Below, in pieces: positions 1-6,352 of a DNA stretch of 6,732 bases. Under the pieces are notes generated by a model. The model had not been told where the DNA came from and did not search any database. It worked only from the letters and a program-made list of their open reading frames with translations. The position numbers and the translations under genes are program-made. The stretch spans positions 1 through 6,732 of the forward strand of contig CAMJRV010000130.1 of the NCBI GenBank assembly GCA_946408315.1. The letters are read 5' to 3'. The DNA is from an uncultured Bacillota bacterium. Lineage in GTDB: Bacteria; Bacillota; Clostridia; Peptostreptococcales; Anaerovoracaceae. Each line of letters starts with the position of its first letter. Position 1 is the first letter of the stretch.

Positions 1-168
1 CTTTACCGCGTCATGTACGCCCTGTCTGCTGATCTTGAATTCCTCCGCAATTTCGGACAGAGAATAGTTGTCTTCGTGGTAAAGCTTCAGTATCTCCTGC
101 TGCTTTGCAGTGAGCAACTGGCCGTAAAAATCATATAGCAAGCTAATTTCTATCATCTTTTCAAACAT
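1..168 (-). CDS. ylxM: YlxM-family putative DNA-binding / SRP-associated protein (5' part, cut by window edge)
   Basis: The minus strand reads in frame for 56 codons from an ATG at 166-168 to the window edge, beginning MFEKMIEISLLYDFYGQLLT and continuing with AKQQEILKLY, YSLSEIAEEFKISRQGVHDA. This matches the YlxM (UPF0122) family: an N-terminal helix ending in DFYGQLLT, then a sigma-70 region-4-like helix-turn-helix (about residues 20-56). Family members are about 110 residues, so roughly half is present. YlxM is usually encoded just before ffh, and streptococcal YlxM binds components of the signal recognition particle; both are family knowledge, and ffh would lie outside this window. The start is supported by an AGAGG at 179-183, ten bases upstream, a somewhat long spacing. 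Met5 is an alternative start with no better ribosome site. Its promoter lies just upstream. Confidence 0.9.
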   Translation of the reverse strand, partial: MFEKMIEISLLYDFYGQLLTAKQQEILKLYHEDNYSLSEIAEEFKISRQGVHDAVK

Positions 169-195
169 GGGAAGTCAGCCTCTTTTTTCTAAATG

Positions 196-266
196 GCAAG
201 CAATTAAACTTGACACCTTAATCAATTTAACACAGAATAAAATTGCTGTCAAGTAAAAAAACTTGC
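196..266. repeat. Imperfect 20-bp inverted repeat enclosing the ylxM promoter
   Basis: The left arm at 196-215 reads GCAAG-N7-ACTTGACA. The right arm at 247-266, read on the minus strand, has the same GCAAG-N7-ACTTGACA. Thirteen arm positions match exactly outside the N7, plus two T positions inside it. The arms are 31 bases apart, and each contains a full TTGACA pointing toward the other. The right-arm box is the ylxM -35. The left-arm box (210-215) has only a weak -10-like CAGAAT at 233-238 and no gene ahead of it on the plus strand. The repeat could be a regulator site or a relic of duplicated promoter sequence; no specific binding protein can be named. Confidence 0.5.
224..252 (-). promoter_or_regulatory. 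Predicted sigma-A promoter of ylxM
   Basis: A perfect TTGACA -35 box is present on the minus strand at 247-252. A -10-like TTAAAT (225-230, 16-base spacer) or TAAATT (224-229, 17-base spacer) follows, each matching four of six consensus positions. Transcription would start about 45-50 bases before the ylxM ATG. The box lies right after the T-tract of the possible sppA terminator, so ylxM probably has its own transcription start. Confidence 0.6.
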
Positions 267-301
267 TCCCACAATGCGTAGCTTCCGCGCAGCATGCAAG
301 C
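255..301 (-). terminator. Possible intrinsic terminator after sppA
   Basis: On the minus strand, GCTTGC (296-301) can pair with GCAAGT (261-266, one G-U pair). A smaller inner TGCG/CGCA stem is possible, and a run of T residues follows (255-260). The stem is interrupted and the loop is large, so this is weaker than a textbook terminator. It sits 40-85 bases after the sppA stop codon and directly before the ylxM promoter, the expected place for a boundary between two transcription units. Confidence 0.4.
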
Positions 302-340
302 GAGGGAGGCTCCCGTGAGAATACCGCAGTTCGGCGATGG

Positions 341-1366
341 CTATTTCAGCAACTCGCATTCATAACTGATCGGGAATTTGCTGCCATTGTCGATCTGATT
401 CAGGATGGCGGAAACATCCCCGCCTCTGAGATCGGGAACTTTCACCCCTCTAAGCAGGCTTCCCCACAGCGTATTGTCCCGGAAGACCACATCGACCACC
501 TCGCAGTCCTGCAGCCCGTACTCCGTCGACATATCGGAAACCGCGTCGTCAAGGGTGCCGATGGAATCCACAAGGCCGTTTTCATATGCCTGACGGGCAG
601 AATAAATCCTTCCGTCTGCAAGCTTCTTTACCTCGTTGATATCCATTCCTCGCTCTTCGGAAACGATGCCTGTAAACTGCTCGTACGCATCATCCACAAG
701 GGATTGGAAGATGGCCTTCTGCTCTGTCGTCAAAGGCTCGACGATACTGCCCATGGCTTTATTGGAACCGGCGGTGATCGTTACGGTCCTGACGCCGTAC
801 TTTTCCAGCAGCTCCGAAATATCATAGAGCGTTCCGATGGTTACGCCGATGGAGCCGGTCCAGGTGTTCCGGTTGGCGATGATCTTGTCTGCGGCGGCGG
901 AAATATAGTAGCCGCCGGACGCTGCCATAGAACCCATCACCGCGTAGACGGGCCGGTGTGTCGTCTCTTTATACTCCTTCAGTTTTAAATAGAGCTCATC
1001 GCTTTCATAAACGCCGCCTCCGGGAGAATCGACAAATACGATCAATCCCCTGTTGTCGGAATCCGACATCAGCTCATCTATTTTACCAAGGGTCCAGTTA
1101 TGCTGGTAACCGGCGGGGATTCCAAAGGAATCCGCCTGTCCCGACATAATGGTTCCTTCCACATAAATCTTCGCAATATAAGGCCCGCTGGCCGAAATAC
1201 CCTGATCTTCTCCCCAAAGGGCGCTCTTGATACTGTTTCCGATCACAGCAAGAACTATAATGACCGCTATGATACATCCGAAGACGATCAGGCTCTTTTT
1301 CAGCCTGCTGCTTTTTTTCTTTTGCCCTCCCAGTTCTTCCATGTTGTATTCTCTGATTTCAGCCAT
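341..1366 (-). CDS. sppA: Signal peptide peptidase SppA (S49 family serine protease)
   Basis: This 341-residue protein is the compact Gram-positive type of SppA, which cleaves remnant signal peptides and other membrane-associated peptides at the outer face of the membrane. The N-terminus is Lys-rich (KKKSSRLKK, residues 17-24), followed by one membrane anchor at about 25-43, so the protease domain should lie outside the cell. S49 motifs are clear: FVDSPGGGVYESDELY (111-126), GSMAASGGYYIS (145-156), TGSIGV (170-175) and DGRIYSARQAYENGLVDSIG (251-270). By comparison with Bacillus subtilis SppA, the nucleophile is Ser150 and the general base Lys203 (in TAGSNKAMGS). The start has AAAGGGG at 1374-1380, seven bases upstream. 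It is transcribed divergently from the GntR-ABC operon. The C-terminal tail (about 285-341) is less conserved and was not matched to anything. Confidence 0.95.
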   Translation of the reverse strand: MAEIREYNMEELGGQKKKSSRLKKSLIVFGCIIAVIIVLAVIGNSIKSALWGEDQGISASGPYIAKIYVEGTIMSGQADSFGIPAGYQHNWTLGKIDELMSDSDNRGLIVFVDSPGGGVYESDELYLKLKEYKETTHRPVYAVMGSMAASGGYYISAAADKIIANRNTWTGSIGVTIGTLYDISELLEKYGVRTVTITAGSNKAMGSIVEPLTTEQKAIFQSLVDDAYEQFTGIVSEERGMDINEVKKLADGRIYSARQAYENGLVDSIGTLDDAVSDMSTEYGLQDCEVVDVVFRDNTLWGSLLRGVKVPDLRGGDVSAILNQIDNGSKFPISYECELLK

Positions 1367-1403
1367 TCTGAATCCCCTTTCAACTAATCGTTCTCATTTC
1401 ATT

Positions 1404-1432
1404 ATTTTCCGCTATTTCTGCCGATCTGTCAA
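1404..1432 (-). promoter_or_regulatory. Predicted promoter of sppA
   Basis: On the minus strand a perfect TTGACA lies at 1427-1432, followed after 17 bases by GAAAAT (1404-1409, four of six matches to TATAAT). It sits about 40 bases before the sppA start codon. Its -35 box is 17 bases from the -35 box of the divergent GntR-ABC promoter, so the two polymerase sites lie back to back. Confidence 0.55.
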
Positions 1433-1449
1433 TGAAAATCAAAAAACTG

Positions 1450-1479
1450 TTGACAGTGTATTATGTCATATAGTACACT
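1450..1479 (+). promoter_or_regulatory. Predicted promoter of the GntR-ABC operon
   Basis: A perfect TTGACA lies at 1450-1455. The best-placed -10 is TACACT at 1474-1479 (18-base spacer, four of six matches). TATAGT at 1469-1474 is a better -10 by sequence, but its 13-base spacing is too short for this -35. The YtrA-like operator covers the whole spacer and the proposed -10, so a bound repressor would block polymerase. The predicted leader is about 75 bases and A-rich. Confidence 0.6.
1455..1479. promoter_or_regulatory. YtrA-type operator (AGTGTA-N13-TACACT)
   Basis: The sequence is a near-palindrome centred on 1467. The outer half-sites AGTGTA (1455-1460) and TACACT (1474-1479) are perfect reverse complements, and ten of the twelve symmetric base pairs match overall. 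As I recall it, the Bacillus subtilis YtrA repressor site has these same half-sites with a 13-base gap. The gene immediately downstream encodes a YtrA-subfamily GntR regulator, so autorepression is the natural reading. Confidence 0.8.
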
Positions 1480-1544
1480 AAAGACACGGTCAAAATTACA
1501 CTTTATGGTATTTTCATCCGAAATAAAACAAAATAAAAATAAGA

Positions 1545-1553
1545 AAAGGAGGG
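1545..1553 (+). promoter_or_regulatory. Ribosome binding site that fixes a GTG start
   Basis: AAAGGAGGG ends eight bases before the GTG at 1562-1564. The reading frame is open further upstream, to an ATG at 1463, but that ATG lies inside the operator and upstream of any transcript start. This site therefore decides for the GTG. Confidence 0.8.
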
Positions 1554-1561
1554 TACTCGTT

Positions 1562-1957
1562 GTGTTTCAGCTTGATTTAAAGAGCAGAAAATCCATTTAT
1601 GAGCAGATCGTAGACAACGTCAAGGAGCTCATCATGACAGGAATATTAAATGCGGAAGATAAAATACCTTCCGTCCGCGAACTGTCCAAAACCCTCACCG
1701 TAAATCCCAATACGATACAAAAGGCGTACCGCGAGCTGGAGTATCAGGGGTATCTCTATACTGTCTCCGGGCTGGGCACTTTTGTCGCCTCCCCATCGGA
1801 GGTCCCCATTGACGAAAAGAGAATCGGCGAAGTGAAGGAGCATCTGAGGGAAAGCATTAAGGAGCTGTTATATATCGGATGTTCCCTGGACAGAATCAGA
1901 AAGATACTGGACGAATTGATAGAGGAAAGGAGTGATTGGAATGATAAAGGTAAATAA
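1562..1957 (+). CDS. GntR-family transcriptional repressor, YtrA subfamily
   Basis: This 131-residue protein is the short GntR type: an N-terminal winged helix-turn-helix plus only a small C-terminal helical region, with no large effector domain. The DNA-binding part begins LDLKSRKSIYEQIVDNVKEL and contains KIPSVRELSKTLTVNPNTIQ (34-53), then KAYRELEYQGYLYTVSGLGTFV (54-75), the classic GntR signature. Residues about 85-125 are predicted helical and resemble the YtrA dimerisation segment. The start is GTG, set by a strong ribosome site; a longer form from 1463 would add 33 untypical residues encoded across the promoter. It probably represses its own operon through the palindrome at 1455-1479. 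The inducing signal cannot be read from the sequence; in Bacillus the YtrA regulon responds to cell-wall antibiotics. The ABC ATPase gene starts inside its last codons. Confidence 0.93.
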   Translation: MFQLDLKSRKSIYEQIVDNVKELIMTGILNAEDKIPSVRELSKTLTVNPNTIQKAYRELEYQGYLYTVSGLGTFVASPSEVPIDEKRIGEVKEHLRESIKELLYIGCSLDRIRKILDELIEERSDWNDKGK

Positions 1958-2837
1958 TTTGGATAAATCCTTTGACGGCTTTAAAGCCCTTTCCGATTTG
2001 AACTTAAATGTGAAAAAAGGTTCCATTTACGGGCTCGTGGGAACCAACGGCGCGGGAAAGACGACGCTGATCAAGCATGTGACGGGTATCCTGCGGCCGG
2101 ATCACGGTGAAATACGGATCGAAGACAGACCGGTCTATGAAAATATTTCGATCAAGGAGCGGATGGGCTATATTCCCGACGATCTGTATTTCTTCTCTAC
2201 CTATAACCTGAAGGAATCGGCAAAATTCTATCGTTCCATCTACCCCAACTGGAACCAGAGCCGCTACGAGCATATGGTGAAGCAGTTTGAACTCAGCGAA
2301 AAGAGAAAGCTTTCCAAATTCTCAAAGGGAATGCAGAAGCAGGCCGCATTTATCCTGACCATGTCCTCCATGCCCGATTACCTGGTGCTGGATGAGCCTA
2401 TCGACGGCCTGGACCCTATCATCCGTAAGCTGGTCTGGAAATATATCGTCGAGGACGTAGCGGAACGGGAAATGACCGTTCTGGTCTCCTCCCACAACCT
2501 CAGGGAACTGGAAGGAATCTGTGATTCTATCGGGATTCTTTCCAAGGGAAAGATGATGATCGAACGGGACCTCGATGAATTGAAATCCGATATCCATAAA
2601 ATTCAGGTCGCTTTCAAGTCACCTGCGGAAGATCCGTACAAGGGACTGAATGTACTTCACAAGGAATCCAGAGGCACCGTCGACCTGCTGATCATCCGCA
2701 ACAGAAAAGATGAGGTGGAACGCGTAATCAACGAAAGCCATCCTGTCATCTTCGACATGCTGCCCTTGTCTCTGGAAGAAATCTTTATTTACGAACTAGG
2801 AGGTGGAGATAATGAAATCGAAAGCATCATATTTTAG
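1941..2837 (+). CDS. ABC transporter ATP-binding protein (YtrB-like)
   Basis: This 298-residue cytoplasmic ATPase should energise the permease encoded next to it. Walker A is GTNGAGKTT (34-42), Walker B YLVLDEP (147-153), D-loop GLDP (156-159), and the switch histidine is His185 in SSH. The signature motif is FSKGM (127-131) rather than LSGGQ. The usual Q-loop position reads GYIPDD, with no evident glutamine. Both are features I associate with the YtrB/EcsA-like branch. Residues about 215-298 form a C-terminal extension ending in the SLEEIF motif common in drug- and peptide-export ATPases. The ATG at 1941 is chosen because AAGGAG (1927-1932) is eight bases upstream; a GTG at 1932 overlaps that site. 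The gene overlaps the regulator by 17 bases, suggesting translational coupling. The substrate is unknown. Confidence 0.93.
   Translation: MIKVNNLDKSFDGFKALSDLNLNVKKGSIYGLVGTNGAGKTTLIKHVTGILRPDHGEIRIEDRPVYENISIKERMGYIPDDLYFFSTYNLKESAKFYRSIYPNWNQSRYEHMVKQFELSEKRKLSKFSKGMQKQAAFILTMSSMPDYLVLDEPIDGLDPIIRKLVWKYIVEDVAEREMTVLVSSHNLRELEGICDSIGILSKGKMMIERDLDELKSDIHKIQVAFKSPAEDPYKGLNVLHKESRGTVDLLIIRNRKDEVERVINESHPVIFDMLPLSLEEIFIYELGGGDNEIESIIF
2798..2805 (+). promoter_or_regulatory. Ribosome binding site of the permease gene, inside the ATPase gene
   Basis: AGGAGGTG ends six bases before the ATG at 2812. A GTG at 2803 is in frame with the permease but is part of this Shine-Dalgarno sequence, so it is unlikely to be the start. 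Confidence 0.8.
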
Positions 2838-4944
2838 CGTATCAAAGCCGCTGGTCATCGAGAACCTGCGCCGGTTCTGGGCAATCCCCGCGCTGGCCTT
2901 CCTCGTATATTTCCTGTCGGGGATATTCCCGATCCTCATGTCCTACCGTCGTCTGGACAGCATGGGGAGGTATATCGCCGAGTCGCTCTCCAATCACCAG
3001 CCGTTTTACATGTTTGCCCATCTCCTGTTTCCCATTGTCACGGCGGTGGTCATCTTCAAATACCTGCAGGGAATCAGCTCCGTATCGGTCATGCACTCCC
3101 TGCCCTTTACCCGTGCCAAGCTTTATAACAGCGGCTTCCTTTCCGGTTTGATCCTGATTGCGGCGCCGATTCTGGTAAACGGGCTGCTCCTGCTTCTTAT
3201 CAGCAAGCCGGTTTACAACCAGTACCCGACAGAGCAGGGAATCGTAACTGAAACAGTCAACCTATTTTCCAGGACGGATGTCCTGAACTGGATCTGGGTT
3301 TCTCTGCTGATCGCGTTTGTGATCTATATGGTCTCGGTCTTCGCCGGTATCGTAACGGGGAACTCCCTGATGCACTTCGCAACGGCTGTCTGGTTTAATT
3401 TCCTGATTCCTGCGTTATATGCCATTTTTGTCGCCTACTTCTCTCACTATCTGTACGGCTTCGATACCTCCGGAAATTGGACGGAGTTCGGCATGCGCAT
3501 TTCGCCGTTTCTGAACATCATACAAACGGACGGCGTCTTCAGCGCCGGCGATACGATTTACTATATCCTCAGCTTCCTGATTCTCTACGCTGTAACCTTC
3601 GTTCTTTATCAGAAAAGAAATCTGGAACACGCGACTGATTCCCTCGTATTCCGGTTCATGGAACCGGTCATATGCTATCTCATCGCGTTTCTGGGGATGA
3701 CGCTGATCGGCTTCTACTTTACGTCTCTCGGTCAGTCGGAGATTTACTGGTATGCCGGTTTGGCCGCCGGTACGGTGATCTTCTTTATCATCGGACAGAT
3801 GATCGTGAAAAAAACGCCGAGGATCTACAACAGGGGAAGTTTGAAAAGCTTTGGGATCTATGTGCTGATCGCCGTGCTCTTCCTCCTCAGTCTGAACTTT
3901 GACGTCACCGGTTTTGAAAAGCGCCTTCCGTCCTCCGAAAAAATACAGAACGTTGCCTGCAGAGAAGGCTTTACCATGGACCGGCGGTTCAACCAATATT
4001 ACTACAGCGGCAACGCTTCTCCTTACGGGGCCGACGGGAAAGAATTCCGCATGAAAGATCCCGCAAACATTGACGCCGTCAGAAAGATTCACCAATCCTT
4101 AGTTGAGGATAAAAACAGATTTGAAACGACGAAAAACGTTCATTCCACAAGCCTGCGCCTGTCGTATAACCCGGATGGAAAATTCCCGTTCAGCAGAGCG
4201 TACCAGATGGACTACGATTTCTACAGAAACAGTCCGGAGTTCAAGCAGATTTACGAATCGACGGAATTCAAGGAGTATTTTTCTCCCCAAAATCTGAACT
4301 ACGAGAAACTTTCCTCCATCTATCTCAGCAGCGGGATACCGAACAGAGAACCCGTTGAAATCAAAGGACGGGAGGCAATGCAGGAATTTCTGACCTGTGT
4401 GGATCAGGATTTCAAAGCCCAAAGCTTTGAGGATATGGCAAGCCTGAAACGGCCCTATGCAACGGCGGAAATCAGCTTTACTTTCCGGAATCCAAATTCC
4501 AATATGTCGGAGAAGCCGCAAAACGGCGCCGTAACCTATGTAATCACCGACGGTTATAAAAATACGATCCAATGGCTCCAGAATCATGATTACGGAAGCC
4601 GCTTCACCTACAGTGTGAGTGAGATCGACTACATTGATATCTACCATTATGTACGGCAGGAAGGTTCCGACAAGATTGAATCTGTAAAAACCCTCAAGGT
4701 TACCGATCCTGCGCAGATACAGCTGCTCTTGGACCGCTATGAGACACAGAGCATCTATTATAACGATTATTACGAAGGTGTTGTCGTGTATAAAGGCGGC
4801 GTCCAGCCAGTCTCACCGGACCAGTTCTATAAAGAATACGGCTATGACTCTGCCATGGAAGCCTACGACACATCGGCACCAATGACGCATATCTACTTCA
4901 ATTCAGGAAACGTTCCAGATTTCATTCTGGACTATTTCAAATAA
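2812..4944 (+). CDS. ABC transporter permease with large C-terminal extracytoplasmic domain
   Basis: This 710-residue protein has two parts. Residues 1-363 carry about nine hydrophobic segments (roughly 22-45, 65-83, 106-130, 158-181, 185-212, 246-266, 284-305, 310-332 and 346-363) with positively charged stretches between some of them, typical of an ABC-2-like exporter permease. Residues about 365-710 are soluble and polar, very rich in Tyr (NQYYYSGN 394-401, SIYYNDYYEG 647-656), with no membrane segment. With nine spans and a cytoplasmic N-terminus, this domain would lie outside the membrane. I recall a domain of unknown function (DUF6449) in similar clostridial permeases beside GntR-ABC pairs, but could not check the match. 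The domain may bind a peptide, antibiotic or cell-wall precursor; that is inference. The ATG at 2812 overlaps the ATPase gene by 26 bases. No partner permease follows, so a homodimer is likely. Confidence 0.9.
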   Translation: MKSKASYFSVSKPLVIENLRRFWAIPALAFLVYFLSGIFPILMSYRRLDSMGRYIAESLSNHQPFYMFAHLLFPIVTAVVIFKYLQGISSVSVMHSLPFTRAKLYNSGFLSGLILIAAPILVNGLLLLLISKPVYNQYPTEQGIVTETVNLFSRTDVLNWIWVSLLIAFVIYMVSVFAGIVTGNSLMHFATAVWFNFLIPALYAIFVAYFSHYLYGFDTSGNWTEFGMRISPFLNIIQTDGVFSAGDTIYYILSFLILYAVTFVLYQKRNLEHATDSLVFRFMEPVICYLIAFLGMTLIGFYFTSLGQSEIYWYAGLAAGTVIFFIIGQMIVKKTPRIYNRGSLKSFGIYVLIAVLFLLSLNFDVTGFEKRLPSSEKIQNVACREGFTMDRRFNQYYYSGNASPYGADGKEFRMKDPANIDAVRKIHQSLVEDKNRFETTKNVHSTSLRLSYNPDGKFPFSRAYQMDYDFYRNSPEFKQIYESTEFKEYFSPQNLNYEKLSSIYLSSGIPNREPVEIKGREAMQEFLTCVDQDFKAQSFEDMASLKRPYATAEISFTFRNPNSNMSEKPQNGAVTYVITDGYKNTIQWLQNHDYGSRFTYSVSEIDYIDIYHYVRQEGSDKIESVKTLKVTDPAQIQLLLDRYETQSIYYNDYYEGVVVYKGGVQPVSPDQFYKEYGYDSAMEAYDTSAPMTHIYFNSGNVPDFILDYFK

Positions 4945-4969
4945 AATCAAAAGGGATTTCATATAGGAG

Positions 4970-4997
4970 TGGCCGCGCATTTTACAATGCGCGGCCA
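4970..4997 (+). terminator. Hairpin terminator at the end of the GntR-ABC operon
   Basis: TGGCCGCGCATT (4970-4981) and AATGCGCGGCCA (4986-4997) form a perfect 12-bp GC-rich stem with a four-base TTAC loop, 25 bases after the permease stop codon. Only a short TTT follows, so termination may be incomplete and some transcript may run into the flavoprotein gene. There is no T-run on the opposite strand. Confidence 0.75.
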
Positions 4998-5011
4998 TTT
5001 CAAGCAAATTT

Positions 5012-5043
5012 ACCCTCCATTGACAAAGTACAACACGGAGGGT
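5012..5043 (+). repeat. Inverted repeat in the flavoprotein leader
   Basis: ACCCTCC (5012-5018) and GGAGGGT (5037-5043) are perfect complements with an 18-base loop that contains a TTGACA (5020-5025). No convincing -10 lies 16-18 bases after that TTGACA. The right arm resembles a ribosome site, but the spacing to the ATG favours the next GGAGG (5046-5050). The repeat could be an RNA hairpin close to the translation start or a protein site; nothing in the sequence decides. Confidence 0.4.
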
Positions 5044-5060
5044 CTGGAGGTTCTTCTGTT

Positions 5061-6287
5061 ATGATATACGATTTAATCATCATCGGCGCCGGAGCGGCGG
5101 GACTGTTTGCAGGCGCTTCCCTGCCCCGCCCTGTCAACGGACTGATCCTTGAGAAAAAGGGGGCGCCGGGCAGAAAGCTGCTCATGTCCGGATCAGGCCA
5201 GTGCAATCTGACCCATGGCGGAAACATCAAAGATTTTATCTCTCATTACGGAAAAAACGGACCGCAAATACGTTCCGTTCTATACCGTTTCAACAATCTC
5301 TCGGTCATCGATTTTTTTGAACAAAAAGGGATCGCCCTTTTTGAACGGGAGGACGGAAAGGTCTTTCCAAAATCATTAAAGGCCTCGGAGGTCCTGAACA
5401 CGCTGGTGGAAAGCTGCGTTCAAAACGGATTGCAATTCCGTCATACGTCCGCGGCAGACCAGTACACCTGTACGGGTGACGGTTACACTGTCCGCTGCGG
5501 AGACCGTTCCTATACCGCAAAAAAACTTATCATCTCCACGGGAGGCTGTTCCTACCCTGCCACCGGCTCAGACGGAAGTTTTTTCTCCGCTTTAAAGGAG
5601 ATGGGGATTTCTCTCGTACCCACGGCCCCGGCTCTGGTTCCGGTCTACGTAGATCGGTATCCCTATGGAGAGCTGTCGGGGATTTCATTCCAAAACGCCG
5701 AGACCACCGTCGGATCGGTACGAAACCGGGATGCCCTGCTCCTTACCCACAACTGCTTTTCCGGCCCCGCAATCCTGAATCTGTCTCGGTTTGCGCGCCC
5801 CAGAGACCTCATAACGATCAACTATTATCCGACAAAATCCGAAGATGTGATCCTCAAGGAGCTGTCCTCTTCCCTGCCCGGAAATAACAAGCAGGTTCTG
5901 ACCGTGCTATATGAATACTTACCGGAAATCCCGAAGCGCTTTCTCGAAGCCATCTGCAGCCGGGCCGGAGTCGATGGGGCGGAAAAAGCGTCACGGCTCT
6001 CCCTATCCCTGCTCAAAGCGCTGGTCAGGCTTATCGTCCGCGACGAGTATCAAATCCAACGGCTTGGAGGCTACGAGTCTGCCATGGTCACAACAGGCGG
6101 CGTATCTCTTTCTGAAATCAGCATAAAGACAATGGAATCGAAAAAGTTTCCCGGGCTCTTTTTCGCGGGAGAAGTGCTGGATGTCGACGGTGACACAGGC
6201 GGCTACAACCTGCAATTCGCCTTTTCCTCCAGCTTTCTTGCGGCCCAAAATTGCCTCGCAGAAAAAATAGGAGCCGAAAATTCCTGA
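5061..6287 (+). CDS. HI0933/BaiN-family FAD-dependent oxidoreductase
   Basis: This 408-residue cytoplasmic flavoprotein is near the usual length of the family annotated variously as HI0933-like, BaiN, or aminoacetone-oxidase-type FAD-binding enzyme. The N-terminal dinucleotide fold has IIIGAGAAG (6-14). Family motifs follow: KLLMSGSGQCNLTH (39-52), KVFPKSLKASEVL (100-112), ISTGGCSYPATGSDG (158-172), LLLTHNCFSGPAILNLSRFA (226-245) and GEVLDVDGDTGGYNLQFAFSS (370-390). Compared with the usual SGxGRCNxTN and DVDGxCGGYN, it has Gln for Arg, His for the final Asn, and Thr for Cys. The true substrate is unknown in most members; BaiN was proposed to reduce bile-acid intermediates, and that should not be assumed here. 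The start is supported by GGAGGT (5046-5051) nine bases before the ATG. No clear terminator follows the stop codon. Confidence 0.92.
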   Translation: MIYDLIIIGAGAAGLFAGASLPRPVNGLILEKKGAPGRKLLMSGSGQCNLTHGGNIKDFISHYGKNGPQIRSVLYRFNNLSVIDFFEQKGIALFEREDGKVFPKSLKASEVLNTLVESCVQNGLQFRHTSAADQYTCTGDGYTVRCGDRSYTAKKLIISTGGCSYPATGSDGSFFSALKEMGISLVPTAPALVPVYVDRYPYGELSGISFQNAETTVGSVRNRDALLLTHNCFSGPAILNLSRFARPRDLITINYYPTKSEDVILKELSSSLPGNNKQVLTVLYEYLPEIPKRFLEAICSRAGVDGAEKASRLSLSLLKALVRLIVRDEYQIQRLGGYESAMVTTGGVSLSEISIKTMESKKFPGLFFAGEVLDVDGDTGGYNLQFAFSSSFLAAQNCLAEKIGAENS

Positions 6288-6352
6288 TTTCCCAGTCTCC
6301 CCTTACAAATTTTTTCCGCACTTCAATAGCAAACCTTTTTCCCTTTTTTTCA

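Noticed and set aside
210..238. Plus-strand promoter driving a gene rightward from 240
   Set aside because: The -10 is weak and only antisense frames of sppA follow; kept as a finding about symmetry rather than as a promoter feature.
263..988. 241-codon open frame on the plus strand
   Set aside because: It lies almost entirely antisense to sppA, whose protein is clearly conserved. It starts at a TTG with no ribosome site, and its translation resembles no known family.
1463..1561. Longer N-terminus for the GntR regulator from the ATG at 1463
   Set aside because: It would start within the operator and upstream of the predicted transcript start, and the extra 33 residues do not look like GntR. 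The GTG at 1562 has an excellent ribosome site.
1932..1940. GTG at 1932 as ATPase start
   Set aside because: It overlaps the AAGGAG ribosome site that serves the ATG at 1941; ABC ATPases of this type begin shortly before the KVNNLDKSF segment.
3415..4095. 226-codon open frame on the minus strand within the permease gene
   Set aside because: The plus-strand frame gives clear membrane segments and continues on both sides. The antisense frame has no ribosome site or recognisable domain.
4970..4997. GC-rich 12-bp palindrome as a recombination or attachment site
   Set aside because: Its position just after the operon stop codon and its short four-base loop fit a terminator; no integrase or repeat copy is seen.
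6270..6300. GGAG/CTCC pairing as a terminator for the flavoprotein gene
   Set aside because: Only four base pairs with a long loop, and the T-rich stretch is too far downstream.
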